A stretch of DNA of 64,000 nt from Streptomyces pyxinicus (GTDB lineage Bacteria; Actinomycetota; Actinomycetes; Streptomycetales; Streptomycetaceae), in NCBI RefSeq assembly GCF_024753135.1, contig NZ_JANUGP010000013.1, positions 1 to 64,000 of the forward strand. Direction: 5' to 3'. Under the pieces are notes generated by a model. It saw only the letters and a list, made by a program, of their open reading frames with translations, ran no database searches and was not told the origin of the DNA. The position numbers were made by a program, and so were the translations under genes. Of this stretch, positions 48,963 to 57,843 are shown in pieces (position 1 is the first letter of the stretch; every line of letters begins with the position of its first letter).

Positions 48963-49850
48963 GTGCAGTTCGACGACGACGCGGACCTGGACACCTCCGA
49001 GGTGCGGGACGTGCGGGGCAGCCGGATCCCGGGCGGCCGGGCCACGATCGGCGGCGGGATCGCCGGGCTGGTCGCCCTGCTGCTCGGGCTCTTCTTCGGG
49101 GTGGGCCCCGACGAGCTGGGGCTGTCCTCCGGTGACCAGGCGCGGCCGACGGCCTCCTCGCTCCGGCAGGTGCAGCAGAGCTGCCGTACCGGGCGGGACG
49201 CGAACACCCGGGACGACTGCCGGATCGTGGCGGTCGTCAACAGCGTGCAGGACTACTGGACGCGGGAGCTCCAGCGGCGCGGCACCCGGTACACCGGCTC
49301 CTCCACGGTGCTGTTCAGCGGCCGGATCGGCACGGCGTGCGGGGCGGCGAGTGCGGCGGTCGGGCCGTTCTACTGCCCGGGCGACCGGAAGGTCTATCTG
49401 GACCTCGGCTTCTTCGACGAGCTGCGCGAGAAGTTCGGCGCCGCCGGCGGACCCTTCGCGCAGGCGTACGTCGTCGCGCACGAGTACGGCCACCACGTGC
49501 AGGACCTGACCGGGGTGCTCGGCAGGTCGCGGGACGGGCTGACCGGCGAGAACAGCGCCTCGGTCCGCACCGAGCTGCAGGCCGACTGCTACGCCGGTGT
49601 GTGGGCGCGGCACGCGACGAGCACGCCGGACGAGTCGACCGGGCGGCCGCTGGTCACCAGCCTGACGGCCGCCGACATCAGCGACGGCCTGGACGCGGCG
49701 GCGGCTGTGGGCGACGACCGGATCCAGGAGCGGTTCCAGGGCCGGGTGACGCCGGAGACCTGGACGCACGGGTCGGCGCGGCAGCGGCAGCAGTGGTTCC
49801 AGCAGGGTTACCGCACCGGCGACATGAGCCGGTGCGACACGTTCCGCTGA
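48963..49850 (+). CDS. YpfJ-type neutral zinc metallopeptidase
   Basis: A 295-residue protein with one membrane helix (about 28-50, GGGIAGLVALLLGLFFGV) and an external peptidase domain. The zinc motif is AYVVAHEYGHHVQDLTG, with the third ligand Glu in ELQADCYAGVWARH. Upstream conserved Cys pairs and GPFYCPGDRKVYLDLGFFDEL are family features. GTG 48963 starts VQFDDDADLDTSEV. Substrate unknown. Confidence 0.92.
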   Translation: MQFDDDADLDTSEVRDVRGSRIPGGRATIGGGIAGLVALLLGLFFGVGPDELGLSSGDQARPTASSLRQVQQSCRTGRDANTRDDCRIVAVVNSVQDYWTRELQRRGTRYTGSSTVLFSGRIGTACGAASAAVGPFYCPGDRKVYLDLGFFDELREKFGAAGGPFAQAYVVAHEYGHHVQDLTGVLGRSRDGLTGENSASVRTELQADCYAGVWARHATSTPDESTGRPLVTSLTAADISDGLDAAAAVGDDRIQERFQGRVTPETWTHGSARQRQQWFQQGYRTGDMSRCDTFR

Positions 49851-49888
49851 GCCGTTCGCGGGCGCGGGACACGTGAGGAGTGATCGGC

Positions 49889-50302
49889 ATGACAGGCATG
49901 GGCGCGGTACGGCCGGGCGTCTTCCCCACGCTGCTGTACGCGGACGCGAGAGCGGCGATCCGGCAGCTCACCGAGGCCCTGGGCTTCACCGAGCTGTCGG
50001 TGTACGAGACCGAGGACGGCACGGTGCTGCACGCCGAGCTGACGCAGGGCAACGGCGCGGTGATGGTCGGTTCCCGGGGCCGCGGCGGCGTCTTCGACAC
50101 GGCGATGCGCGAGGCCGGCCCGGCCGGGGTGTACGTCGTGGTGGACGACGTGGACGCCCACCACGAGCGGGCCCTGGCGCACGGCGTGGAGATCCTGGCG
50201 CCCCCGGCGGACCAGGACTACGGCGCCCGGGACTACCTGGCCCGGGACGCCGAAGGCAACATCTGGAGCTTCGGGACGTACGCGCCGGAGATCGGCGGCT
50301 GA
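49889..50302 (+). CDS. VOC/glyoxalase-fold protein
   Basis: A 137-residue protein of the vicinal-oxygen-chelate fold: FPTLLYADARAAIRQLTEALGFTEL, AELTQGNGAVMVGSRG, VYVVVDDVDAHHERALAHGVEIL and ARDYLARDAEGNIWSFGTY. It resembles bleomycin-resistance and glyoxalase-like proteins, but most such actinobacterial genes have unknown substrates. ATG 49889 has GAGGAG nine bases upstream. Confidence 0.85.
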   Translation: MTGMGAVRPGVFPTLLYADARAAIRQLTEALGFTELSVYETEDGTVLHAELTQGNGAVMVGSRGRGGVFDTAMREAGPAGVYVVVDDVDAHHERALAHGVEILAPPADQDYGARDYLARDAEGNIWSFGTYAPEIGG

Positions 50303-50318
50303 GCGGCCCCCGCGCCGC

Positions 50319-51731
50319 TCAGCCCCCCGTGTGCACCTGGAACGCGGCCCGGCGCACCGCCTTGGCCAGGGCCGGGTCGGGGTGTGCGGCGGCGAGGGCG
50401 ACCAGGACCTGCACGGTGCGCGGGTGCCCGACGGCGCGGACCTCGTCGAGCAGCTGGGGGACGGTGGGCTGGACCGCCGCCTCCAGGTGCCGGACCAGCA
50501 TCGGCGCCTCGCCGTGGTCGGCGACGGCGGCGGCCGTGTCGACCCACAGCCAGGTGGCCTCCTCGCGGGTGAGGGCCTCGTGGGCGTCCTCCGGGTCGAC
50601 GCCGTCGTGCTCGGCGAGCCACAGCAGCGCGTACGGTCTCAGCGCCGGCTCGTCCAGGACGGCCCGTACGTCGGGTTCGGCGGGCGCGCCGACGACCCGC
50701 AGCGCCTCGAAGGCCAGGCCCCGCAGCAGGGCGTCCTCACCGCGGGCGGCGCCGATCAGCTCGGTGACGGCGCTGCCGACGGGCCGGGCGGCGAGCCAGG
50801 CGCGGTACTCGGCGCGGGCGGCGTTGGGGCGCAGCTGGGCGCAGCCGCGGAGCATGTCCTCGGCGGGCCGCTCGATGTTGCCGGCGGGGCTCTGCGCGGC
50901 CACGCAGATCTGCTCCAGCTTGACCCAGACCGCCCAGCTGCCCAGCGGGGTGAGGGTGGCCTGGCCGCCGCCGTAGGTGAGGGCGCCGACCGAGGCGAGG
51001 GCGCCCAGCGCCCAGTCGAGCAGCGGCTCCAGCGGTGCGGGGTCGGCGGGCGCGGGGTCGGGCGGGGTGCCGGTGGGGCGTGCGGCGCCGGGCTCGTAGG
51101 TGAGCTCGCAGCGTTCGGTGCGCAGTTCGGTGACGCGCTGCCGGAGCAGGTCGAGGAGCTGGTCGACCGGGACGGGCCCGGCGGACAGCTGGAGGAAGGA
51201 GAGGACCTGGGGCATGGCCGAGACGACCTCGGCGACGGCGGCCGGCTCGTGTCCCCGGGGTTCGGGGTGGGCGAGCGACCAGGCGTCGAAGAGGGCGACC
51301 CAGCCGCGCAGCACGGCGCTGTCGTCGCGGTCCCAGGCGCGCAGCCGCCAGCCGGGGCGGGCGCTGTCGCCGTGCACCTCGACGAGTCCGGCGAGGCGGG
51401 CGGTGTCCCAGTCGGCGCGGATCTGGTCGGGGCTCAGGCCGAGGTCGGCGCCGGCCCGGGCGGCGGTCGCGTCGGAGAGGGTGGCCTTGCCGTCGGCGGT
51501 GGCGGCGTCCTTGCCGGGGCCGAGGGCGCCGTCGGCCCAGCGGGCGACGCGGACGGGTCCGGTCAGGCGGGTGCGTGCCGTTCTGGCCAGTTCGGCGGGG
51601 GCGGGGGTGCCCTCGGGCGGCCGGGGGGCGGGGCGCCGTGGGCGCCGCTGGTTCACAGCTGTGGGGGCGGCGGCCAGGGGTCGCGGTCGGACGAGTCGAA
51701 GCCTGGAGTCGCGCGGGATACGGGACGTCAC
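50319..51731 (-). CDS. HEAT-repeat-like conserved protein, unknown
   Basis: A 470-residue soluble protein. Residues 85-160 include a helix-turn-helix-like part (TLSDATAARAGADLGLSPDQIRADWDTARLAGLVEVHG). A large middle helical region is followed from about 330 by HEAT-like helices (GRARGEDALLRGLAFEALRVVGAP, ALRPYALLWLAEHDGVDPEDAHEAL, PMLVRHLEAAVQPTVPQLLDEVRAV). I recognise it only as a conserved Streptomyces hypothetical. GTG 51731 has GGAAGA upstream. Confidence 0.75.
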   Translation of the reverse strand: MTSRIPRDSRLRLVRPRPLAAAPTAVNQRRPRRPAPRPPEGTPAPAELARTARTRLTGPVRVARWADGALGPGKDAATADGKATLSDATAARAGADLGLSPDQIRADWDTARLAGLVEVHGDSARPGWRLRAWDRDDSAVLRGWVALFDAWSLAHPEPRGHEPAAVAEVVSAMPQVLSFLQLSAGPVPVDQLLDLLRQRVTELRTERCELTYEPGAARPTGTPPDPAPADPAPLEPLLDWALGALASVGALTYGGGQATLTPLGSWAVWVKLEQICVAAQSPAGNIERPAEDMLRGCAQLRPNAARAEYRAWLAARPVGSAVTELIGAARGEDALLRGLAFEALRVVGAPAEPDVRAVLDEPALRPYALLWLAEHDGVDPEDAHEALTREEATWLWVDTAAAVADHGEAPMLVRHLEAAVQPTVPQLLDEVRAVGHPRTVQVLVALAAAHPDPALAKAVRRAAFQVHTGG

Positions 51732-51890
51732 GGGTGCAGTCTTCCGGTTGACGGTCAGAAAACCCAAACGGAATGTCACGGCGGGCGACGGGGCTGGCCA
51801 AGGCACGGGGTCCGGCCGGGGTCCCGGGGGCGTGTTCCGGCCAGCCGTACAGCCTTAAACGGAATGGCCGGCACCGCTCCCGGCCCGCGC

Positions 51891-53147
51891 TCACATCAGC
51901 GGGGTCAGGAAGCGGCGCAGGCGCTCCTCGTAGGCCTCGGGGTCGGCGTTCCACATCGCGGCGTGCGGGGCGTCCGGGACGGTGTGCAGGGAGACCAGGT
52001 CGGGGCGGCGCCGGGCGAGCCGGCGGGAGTACTCCCAGGGGGCGACGCGGTCGCCGGGGCCGTGGACGATCAGCGTGGGTACGGCGAGCCGGACCGGGTC
52101 GGCGATCTCGACGGCGCCGTCGGCGTGCAGTCCGGCCCGGCCCTGGGCGGCGCGCACGGCGAGCGGCAGCAGCGGGCGCGGGGTGTGCCGGGCGCTCGCG
52201 AGGGCGCGCAGCGTGGCCTCCCAGTCGAGGACCGGCGAGTCCAGGACGAGCCCGGAGACACGGTCGCGCACGGCGGAGCGCTCGGCGGTGCGCAGGGCCA
52301 TGGTGGCGCCGGTGGACCAGCCGAGCAGGACGACCTTGCGGGCGCCGTGGCGGACGGCGTAGCGGATGGCGGCGTCCACGTCCCGCCACTCGGTCTCGCC
52401 GAGGTGGTTCAGGCCGTCGGGGCGGCGCGGGGCGCCGAGGTCGCCGCGGTAGGCGAGGGCGAGGACCGGCAGGTGGCGGCGGTGCAGGAAGCCCATGACG
52501 TTCATGGCGTGTTCGCGGGTGGTGCCGAGCCCGTGCACGGCGATCACCCAGGTGTCGCGGTGGCCGGGCACGAACCAGGCGGGCAGCGGGCCCAGCTCGC
52601 CGGGCACGTCGATGTCGGCGTGGTCGAGGCCGAGGGCGCTGCCGGGGTCGCCGACGTAGAGGTTGGGGGTGAGCCATGCCGGGTCGCCGGGGGCGAAGGT
52701 GCCGTGGGTGACGCGGGTCAGGCGGCGGACGACGCTGTCGGCGGTGTGGCCGGCCGTCTCCAGGACGGGGCCGACGATCGCGTGGGCGCCGTCGCCGGCG
52801 AGGCCGTAGGTGCCGGGGCGCAGCGAGGCCAGGTCGCGGGTGAGGGTGACGCGGCCGGGGCCGGTGCCGTGCACGGTGAGTTTCGGCTCGGTGGGCAGCG
52901 GGCGGCCCGGGGGTGCCTTCAGGGCGGCGTCGCTGGCGAGCCGGCCCGCGGCCACGGACGCCATGCCGGCGGCGAGGACGGCGGTGACCGCGGTGGCGGT
53001 CGCTCTCACGGGGCGCACGGCTCCAGTGTCGGGGCGGCGGGCGCCCCGGGCCAGCGGAGCGGCGGGGTGCGGCGCCGGCGTGGGCCGGCTGAGCAGGGTG
53101 CGGCGTACCGCGTCCAGGGACCGGAGCAGGGGGCTGCGGTGCGGCAA
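51891..53147 (-). CDS. Alpha/beta hydrolase, membrane-anchored or exported
   Basis: A 418-residue protein. After a basic N-terminus a hydrophobic segment (about 45-72, VRATATAVTAVLAAGMASVAAG) anchors or exports it. The hydrolase domain has VIAVHGLGTTREHAM (oxyanion), nucleophile Ser in VLLGWSTGATMALR, acid in LIVHGPGDRVAPWEYS and a final His in PDAPHAAMWN. The start is TTG 53147: GGAGGTGA lies seven bases before it, inside the end of the aldolase gene. The two genes are four bases apart and coupled. Confidence 0.85.
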   Translation of the reverse strand: MPHRSPLLRSLDAVRRTLLSRPTPAPHPAAPLARGARRPDTGAVRPVRATATAVTAVLAAGMASVAAGRLASDAALKAPPGRPLPTEPKLTVHGTGPGRVTLTRDLASLRPGTYGLAGDGAHAIVGPVLETAGHTADSVVRRLTRVTHGTFAPGDPAWLTPNLYVGDPGSALGLDHADIDVPGELGPLPAWFVPGHRDTWVIAVHGLGTTREHAMNVMGFLHRRHLPVLALAYRGDLGAPRRPDGLNHLGETEWRDVDAAIRYAVRHGARKVVLLGWSTGATMALRTAERSAVRDRVSGLVLDSPVLDWEATLRALASARHTPRPLLPLAVRAAQGRAGLHADGAVEIADPVRLAVPTLIVHGPGDRVAPWEYSRRLARRRPDLVSLHTVPDAPHAAMWNADPEAYEERLRRFLTPLM

Positions 53148-53151
53148 GGGG

Positions 53152-53808
53152 TCACCTCCGTTGGCCGTATCCCTTCAAACGTGCCCCGGCTTCGGCCAGT
53201 TGTGCCTCCGTGAGCAAGGACGGCGTCAGACCGGGCACCGAGGACGCGGTCAGCCACAGGCGGCACATCCACTCCAGCTGGGCGGTGCGGTCGTACGCCT
53301 GGTCGAGGGTGGCGCCGTAGGTGACGGTGCCGTGGTTCCGCAGCAGGCAGCCGGCGCGGCCGTCGAGGGCGCGCAGCATGTTCGCGGCCAGTTCGTCGCT
53401 GCCGTACAGGGCGTACGGCGCGACCCGGACGGTGCCGCCGAGGGCGCCGGCCATGTAGTGGACGGGCGGCAGTTCCGGCACCAGCGTGGAGACCGCGGTG
53501 GCGTGCACGGCGTGGGTGTGGACGACCGCGCGGGCCTCGGTGGTGCGGTACACGGCGAGGTGCAGGGGCAGTTCGCTGGTCGGTACCAGGGTGCCGAGCA
53601 CCTGGTGTCCGGTGAGGTCGACGCCGGTGACGTCGTCCGGGGTGAGCCGGTCGTAGGGCACGCCGGAGGGGGTGACCAGGACCAGGTCACCGACGCGTGC
53701 GGAGACGTTGCCCGAGGTGCCGACCACCAGTCCGTCGGCGACGGTGCGCCGGGCCGTGGCGACCAGTGCCTCCCAGACCGCCGCCGTGTCCTGTGCCGTA
53801 CCGCTCAT
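53152..53808 (-). CDS. Class II aldolase (fuculose/ribulose-phosphate aldolase-like)
   Basis: A 218-residue metal-dependent aldolase/epimerase: GTSGNVSARV, the catalytic and metal residues in TSELPLHLAVYRTTEARAVVHTHAVHATAVST, and LLRNHGTVTYGATLDQAYDRTAQLEWMCRL. Four bases after its stop begins the coupled hydrolase. Sugar-phosphate or methylthioribulose substrates are possible; none can be fixed from sequence. ATG 53808. Confidence 0.87.
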   Translation of the reverse strand: MSGTAQDTAAVWEALVATARRTVADGLVVGTSGNVSARVGDLVLVTPSGVPYDRLTPDDVTGVDLTGHQVLGTLVPTSELPLHLAVYRTTEARAVVHTHAVHATAVSTLVPELPPVHYMAGALGGTVRVAPYALYGSDELAANMLRALDGRAGCLLRNHGTVTYGATLDQAYDRTAQLEWMCRLWLTASSVPGLTPSLLTEAQLAEAGARLKGYGQRR

Positions 53809-54061
53809 GGCGCCCTCCGGTTGGTCGCGTCGCCGCTCGCCCATGCCGCGATCCTGCCAGCCGGGGCGGGGCCGCTGAACCGGTGGCAGGGGAAGGGCGC
53901 GACTCCGAACGAGTGGACATGAGGACGAATCGCCGCAAATGGGCGCCGAATCCCCGAGCGCCCGGCCTTGACTGATCGCTCTTGCCCACCCGGCGATCCC
54001 TCGCCCGCCACCCCCAGCCCGTCCGGCGACCCTTCCGCCCGCCACCCCGGGGAGACGACAC

Positions 54062-54841
54062 ATGGCCCGTGACCGCACCCTGCCCCGCCGCCGCGCCTGT
54101 GCCCTCGCGGCGGCCACCGCCACCCTCGCCCTCGCCGGCCCCGCGATCGCGGCACCCGGCACCCAGGAGACCGGCCCCTGGACGGCGGGGCTGGCCACGG
54201 CCACGTCGCTGCCCCGGGGGCACGACGTGTCGTCGCACCAGCGGGCGGTCAACTGGTCGACCGCCCGCGCCAGGGGCGCGCGGTTCGTCTACGTGAAGGC
54301 GACCGAGTCCACGACCTACCGCAACCCCTACTTCGCGGGCCAGTACGACGGAGCCCGCGAGGCCGGCCTGATCCGGGGCGCCTACCACTTCGCCCTGCCG
54401 AACAGAGCCTCCGGCACCAAGCAGGCGCAGTACTTCCTGCGGCACGGCGGCGGCTGGACGGCCGACGGCTGGACCCTGCCGCCCGCGCTGGACATCGAGT
54501 ACAACCCGTACGACAGCAAGCACAAGTGCTACGGGCTGAGCAAGACCCGGATGGTCTCCTGGATCCGGGCCTTCAGCGACGAGGTCAGGAAGCAGACCGG
54601 CCGCCGCCCGGTGATCTACACGAACACCATCTGGTGGAAGCTCTGCACCGGCAACAGCCGCGCCTTCTCCGCCTCCCACCCGCTGTGGATCGCCCGGCAC
54701 GGCACCTCGACGCCGGGGGCGCTGCCCGGTGGCTGGAAGTACTGGACGTTCTGGCAGTACGCCAACAAGGGAACCCTGCCGGGTGACCAGGATCTCTTCA
54801 ACGGCTCTTCGAGCCGCCTGAAGGCACTCGCGCGCGGCTGA
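54062..54841 (+). CDS. Secreted GH25 lysozyme (Chalaropsis type)
   Basis: A 259-residue exported muramidase. The signal peptide is residues 1-32 (RRRACALAAATATLALAGPAIAA). The GH25 domain starts GHDVSSHQRAVNWSTARARGARFVYVKATEST (catalytic Asp in GHDVS). It continues with GAYHFALPNRASGTKQAQYF, the second catalytic acid region in LPPALDIEYNPYD, TGRRPVIYTNTIWW and WKYWTFWQYAN. It cleaves peptidoglycan. It is divergent from the aldolase couple. Confidence 0.93.
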   Translation: MARDRTLPRRRACALAAATATLALAGPAIAAPGTQETGPWTAGLATATSLPRGHDVSSHQRAVNWSTARARGARFVYVKATESTTYRNPYFAGQYDGAREAGLIRGAYHFALPNRASGTKQAQYFLRHGGGWTADGWTLPPALDIEYNPYDSKHKCYGLSKTRMVSWIRAFSDEVRKQTGRRPVIYTNTIWWKLCTGNSRAFSASHPLWIARHGTSTPGALPGGWKYWTFWQYANKGTLPGDQDLFNGSSSRLKALARG

Positions 54842-54919
54842 GACCCCAAGTGGCGCCTGACCGGGCGCGAGGAAACGGAACCACTCCCCCGTGTTGTGGT
54901 CACCCTTGCGCCCGGCCCA

Positions 54920-54960
54920 GTTCATCTTCCGTTCACCCAGGTTGCCTACGTTCATCGCGC
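54920..54960 (+). promoter_or_regulatory. PHO-box-like repeats upstream of pit
   Basis: GTTCATCTTCC (54920-54930) is followed directly by GTTCACCCAGG (54931-54941), and GTTCATCGCGC lies at 54950-54960. These fit the 11-base direct-repeat units of Streptomyces PhoP boxes (GTTCAYYYRNG-like). The array ends 28 bases before the pit start. Confidence 0.75.
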
Positions 54961-54988
54961 CAATGACTTCGAACGATTGCCTGGGTAA

Positions 54989-56278
54989 ATGGAAAGCTTC
55001 TCGCTGATCCTCGCGATCGTGGTGATCACCGCGCTCGCGTTCGATTTCACGAACGGTTTCCACGACACCGCCAACGCGATGGCCACCACCATCTCCACCG
55101 GCGCCTTGAAGCCCAAGATCGCGGTGACCATGTCCGCCGCGCTCAACCTGGTGGGTGCCTTCCTCTCCGTGGAGGTCGCCAACACGATCTCCAAGGGGCT
55201 CGTCGACGAGAGCGGCATCCGTCCCGAGGTCATCTTCGCCGCCCTGGTCGGCGCGATCCTCTGGAACCTGGTGACCTGGCTGGTGGGCCTGCCCTCCAGT
55301 TCCTCGCACGCCCTGATGGGCGGTCTGATCGGTGCCACCGTCGCCTCCGCCGGCTTCGGCGCCGTGCACGGCGACGTGCTGGTCACCAAGGTGCTGCTGC
55401 CCGCCGTGGCCGCGCCGCTGGTGGCGGGCATCGCCTCGCTGCTGGCCACCCGCTTCTCCTACGGCATCGGCGGCAAGGCCGAGGGCGAAGCCACCCGCAA
55501 GGGCTACCGCACCGGCCAGATCGCCTCCGCCGGCCTGGTCTCCCTCGCCCACGGCACCAACGACGCCCAGAAGACGATGGGCATCATCACCCTGGCGCTG
55601 ATCACGGGCGGTGCCATCGCCCCCGGCTCCAACCCTCCCACCTGGGTGATCCTCTCCGCCGGTCTGGCGATCGCGCTCGGCACCTACATCGGCGGCTGGC
55701 GCATCATCCGCACCATGGGCACCGGTCTGACGGACCTGGAGCCGCGGCAGGGCTTCGCCGCCCAGACCAGCGCCGCGACCGCCATCCTGGCCTCCTCGCA
55801 CCTCGGCTTCTCGCTGTCCACCACCCATGTCGTCTCCGGCTCGGTGATGGGCGCGGGCCTGGGCCGCAAGGGCGGTGTGGTCCGCTGGTCCACCGCCACC
55901 CGCATGGTCGTCGCCTGGCTGCTCACGCTGCCGGCCGCCGCGCTGGTCGGCGCGGGCGCCGAGTCCGTCACGGACCTCGGCGACTGGGGCACCGCGGCCG
56001 TCGCCGTCTTCCTGGTCGCCGCGAGCGGCGCGATCTGGAGGCTCTCCCGGCGCGAGGTCGTCGACCACACCAACGTCGTCGCCGAGACCGGCGAGCCGGC
56101 CGGTGTGGTGACCACCGCCATCGCCGCCGTCACCCCGCCCCCGGCGGGCACGGTCGGCGAGCCCCTGACGGCCACCATCCCGGCGCCCGCCGCGGACCCG
56201 GTCCCGGCCTTCCCGCAGCAGGCGACCGCCCCGGCCGCCACCGCGAGCCCGGCGACCCCGCCGGCCGCCACCGTCTGA
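54989..56278 (+). CDS. pit: Low-affinity inorganic phosphate transporter (Pit family)
   Basis: A 429-residue permease with about 10 membrane helices. The family duplicated motif is visible in both halves: DFTNGFHDTANAMATTISTGAL and SLAHGTNDAQKTMGIITLALITGG, with GLPSSSSHALMGGLIG and SLSTTHVVSGSVMG. It takes up metal phosphate with protons. The last 70 residues are Ala/Pro-rich and cytoplasmic. ATG 54989 lacks a strong ribosome site. PHO-box-like repeats upstream suggest phosphate control. In S. coelicolor the gene at this position is pitH2. Confidence 0.93.
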   Translation: MESFSLILAIVVITALAFDFTNGFHDTANAMATTISTGALKPKIAVTMSAALNLVGAFLSVEVANTISKGLVDESGIRPEVIFAALVGAILWNLVTWLVGLPSSSSHALMGGLIGATVASAGFGAVHGDVLVTKVLLPAVAAPLVAGIASLLATRFSYGIGGKAEGEATRKGYRTGQIASAGLVSLAHGTNDAQKTMGIITLALITGGAIAPGSNPPTWVILSAGLAIALGTYIGGWRIIRTMGTGLTDLEPRQGFAAQTSAATAILASSHLGFSLSTTHVVSGSVMGAGLGRKGGVVRWSTATRMVVAWLLTLPAAALVGAGAESVTDLGDWGTAAVAVFLVAASGAIWRLSRREVVDHTNVVAETGEPAGVVTTAIAAVTPPPAGTVGEPLTATIPAPAADPVPAFPQQATAPAATASPATPPAATV

Positions 56279-56315
56279 CCCCGGTCCCTCCCCCGGAAAC
56301 CAAGGAAGCGTCCCC

Positions 56316-56543
56316 ATGAAGATCGACTGGGCGGCCATCGGCTCCGTCTTCGGCGTCAGCCTCGCGTTCGCGGTGGGCCTGGTGGCCCTGTTCACCCTCG
56401 GCGTCAACGGCCTGGCCCGGCGCGAGAAGGCAGCGGCCCAGGGCGGCACCGCCGGCCTCGCCGTCACCGGCGCCTACGTCTGCTTCGCGGCCTGCGCGGC
56501 GGCGGTGGCGTACGGCATCTACCTGATCGTGGCCAAGCCCTGA
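56316..56543 (+). CDS. Small membrane protein of the pit operon
   Basis: A 75-residue protein with two membrane helices (GSVFGVSLAFAVGLVALFTLGVNGL and TGAYVCFAACAAAVAYGIYLIVA). It lies 37 bases after pit, with AAGGAAGC upstream. It belongs to the small proteins regularly found downstream of actinobacterial pit genes and may be an accessory. Confidence 0.8.
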   Translation: MKIDWAAIGSVFGVSLAFAVGLVALFTLGVNGLARREKAAAQGGTAGLAVTGAYVCFAACAAAVAYGIYLIVAKP

Positions 56544-56555
56544 CCCCATCCCCCT

Positions 56556-56590
56556 GAGGCTCCCCTCCGGCAGCGCCGGTCGGGAGCCTC
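56556..56590 (+). terminator. Terminator of the pit operon
   Basis: GAGGCTCCC (56556-56564) pairs perfectly with GGGAGCCTC (56582-56590); the loop contains a smaller CCGG hairpin. Confidence 0.75.
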
Positions 56591-56654
56591 CGGCATGCCC
56601 GCCGCGCCCCGGTGTGGGGATCGGCACACTCTCCTCCCGCAGGTCAACAGCAAG

Positions 56655-56800
56655 TTGACGGCCGTTCCGGGCGCGTGGTGGACTGCCCGGGCCATGTACG
56701 GCGGCAGGAGAGGAAGCCGGTGCGAATCCGGCGCGGTCCCGCCACTGTCACCGGGGAGGAGTCCCCGGGAGCCAGGAACTCTCCCCGCCGGCTCTCGTCG
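56655..56800 (+). promoter_or_regulatory. Cobalamin (adenosylcobalamin) riboswitch
   Basis: The conserved core is plain: GAAGCCGGTGCGAATCCGGC at 56713-56732, GCGGTCCCGCCACTGTCACC following, and the B12 box AGCCAGGAACTC at 56770-56781. The upstream arm GGGCGCGTGG...CCCGGGCC is also typical. It lies 100 bases before cobD and should repress the cob operon when adenosylcobalamin is plentiful. The 5' edge is approximate. Confidence 0.95.
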
Positions 56801-56901
56801 TACCAGGGCGCGGACACCCTGAGTGAGGACCCGAATCGCCATGCCCGGCTGCCGAAGGACCCGTACCAGGACCGCTCCCGCGCCCACGGCCGGCTGAGCC
56901 G

Positions 56902-57843
56902 ATGGGTGCCGATCGCTGCTACGCGTACGGCGCCGCCGCCGGCCTTCTCGGCGACCTGCTCCTCGGCGACCCGCGCCGGGGGCACCCGGTCGCCGCGTTC
57001 GGGCGGGCCGCCGGAGCCGTCGAACGCGCGCTGTGGCACGACCACCGCGGCTGGGGCGCCCTGCACACCGCCGTATGCGCCGGTGGCGCCGTCGCGCTCG
57101 GGGCGCTCACGGCACGCGCCGTACGCCCCTCCCCCGCCGCCTCGGCCGCGCTGACCGCCGTCGCCACCTGGGCCGTCGTCGGCGGCACCTCGCTGGCCCG
57201 GGAGGCCCGCGCGATCGGGCGCGCCCTGGAGGCCGGGGACGTCGAGGCGGCCCGGGCCCGGCTGCCGCACCTGTGCGGCCGGGACCCGCAGGCACTGGAC
57301 GCCGACGGGATCGCCCGGGCCGTGGTCGAGTCGGTCGCCGAGAACACCTCCGACGCCGTGGTGGGCGCCCTGGTGTGGGGCGCGGTGGCCGGGGTGCCGG
57401 GGCTGCTCGGGTTCCGGGCGGTCAACACGCTGGACGCCATGGTCGGGCACAAGTCGCCCCGGCTGCGCCGCTACGGCTGGGCCGCCGCCCGCCTCGACGA
57501 CGTCGCCGGCTGGCCCGGCGCCCGCCTCACCGCCGTACTCGCCGCGCTCGGCGGCCCCGACCCGCGCGGTGCCGTCCGCGCCTGGCGGGCCGACGCGGGT
57601 AAGCACCCGAGCCCCAACGCGGGCCCCGTGGAAGCCTCGTTCGCGGGCGCCCTCGGGGTGCGCCTGGGCGGCACCCTCTCCTACGGCGGCCGGGTCGAGC
57701 ACCGCCCCGTGCTCAACGGCACCGGGCGCGCCGTCCGGGTCGCCGACGTCGACCGGGCGGTACGGCTGTCCCGGCGCGTAAGCCTGCTCGCGCTCGGCGT
57801 GACGGTCGCCGCGCGCCGACTCGTGAAGGGACGTGCGAAGTGA
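56902..57843 (+). CDS. cobD: Adenosylcobinamide-phosphate synthase CobD/CbiB
   Basis: A 313-residue integral membrane enzyme that attaches aminopropanol (phosphate) to adenosylcobyric acid. Family features are GLLGDLLLGDPRRGHPVAAFGR at the start, VAENTSDAVVGALVWGAVAGVPG, FRAVNTLDAMVGHKSPRLRRYGWAAARLDD and KHPSPNAGPVEASFAGALGVRLGG. ATG 56902 comes about 100 bases after the B12 riboswitch. Its stop overlaps the cobQ start (GTGA). Confidence 0.95.
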   Translation: MGADRCYAYGAAAGLLGDLLLGDPRRGHPVAAFGRAAGAVERALWHDHRGWGALHTAVCAGGAVALGALTARAVRPSPAASAALTAVATWAVVGGTSLAREARAIGRALEAGDVEAARARLPHLCGRDPQALDADGIARAVVESVAENTSDAVVGALVWGAVAGVPGLLGFRAVNTLDAMVGHKSPRLRRYGWAAARLDDVAGWPGARLTAVLAALGGPDPRGAVRAWRADAGKHPSPNAGPVEASFAGALGVRLGGTLSYGGRVEHRPVLNGTGRAVRVADVDRAVRLSRRVSLLALGVTVAARRLVKGRAK

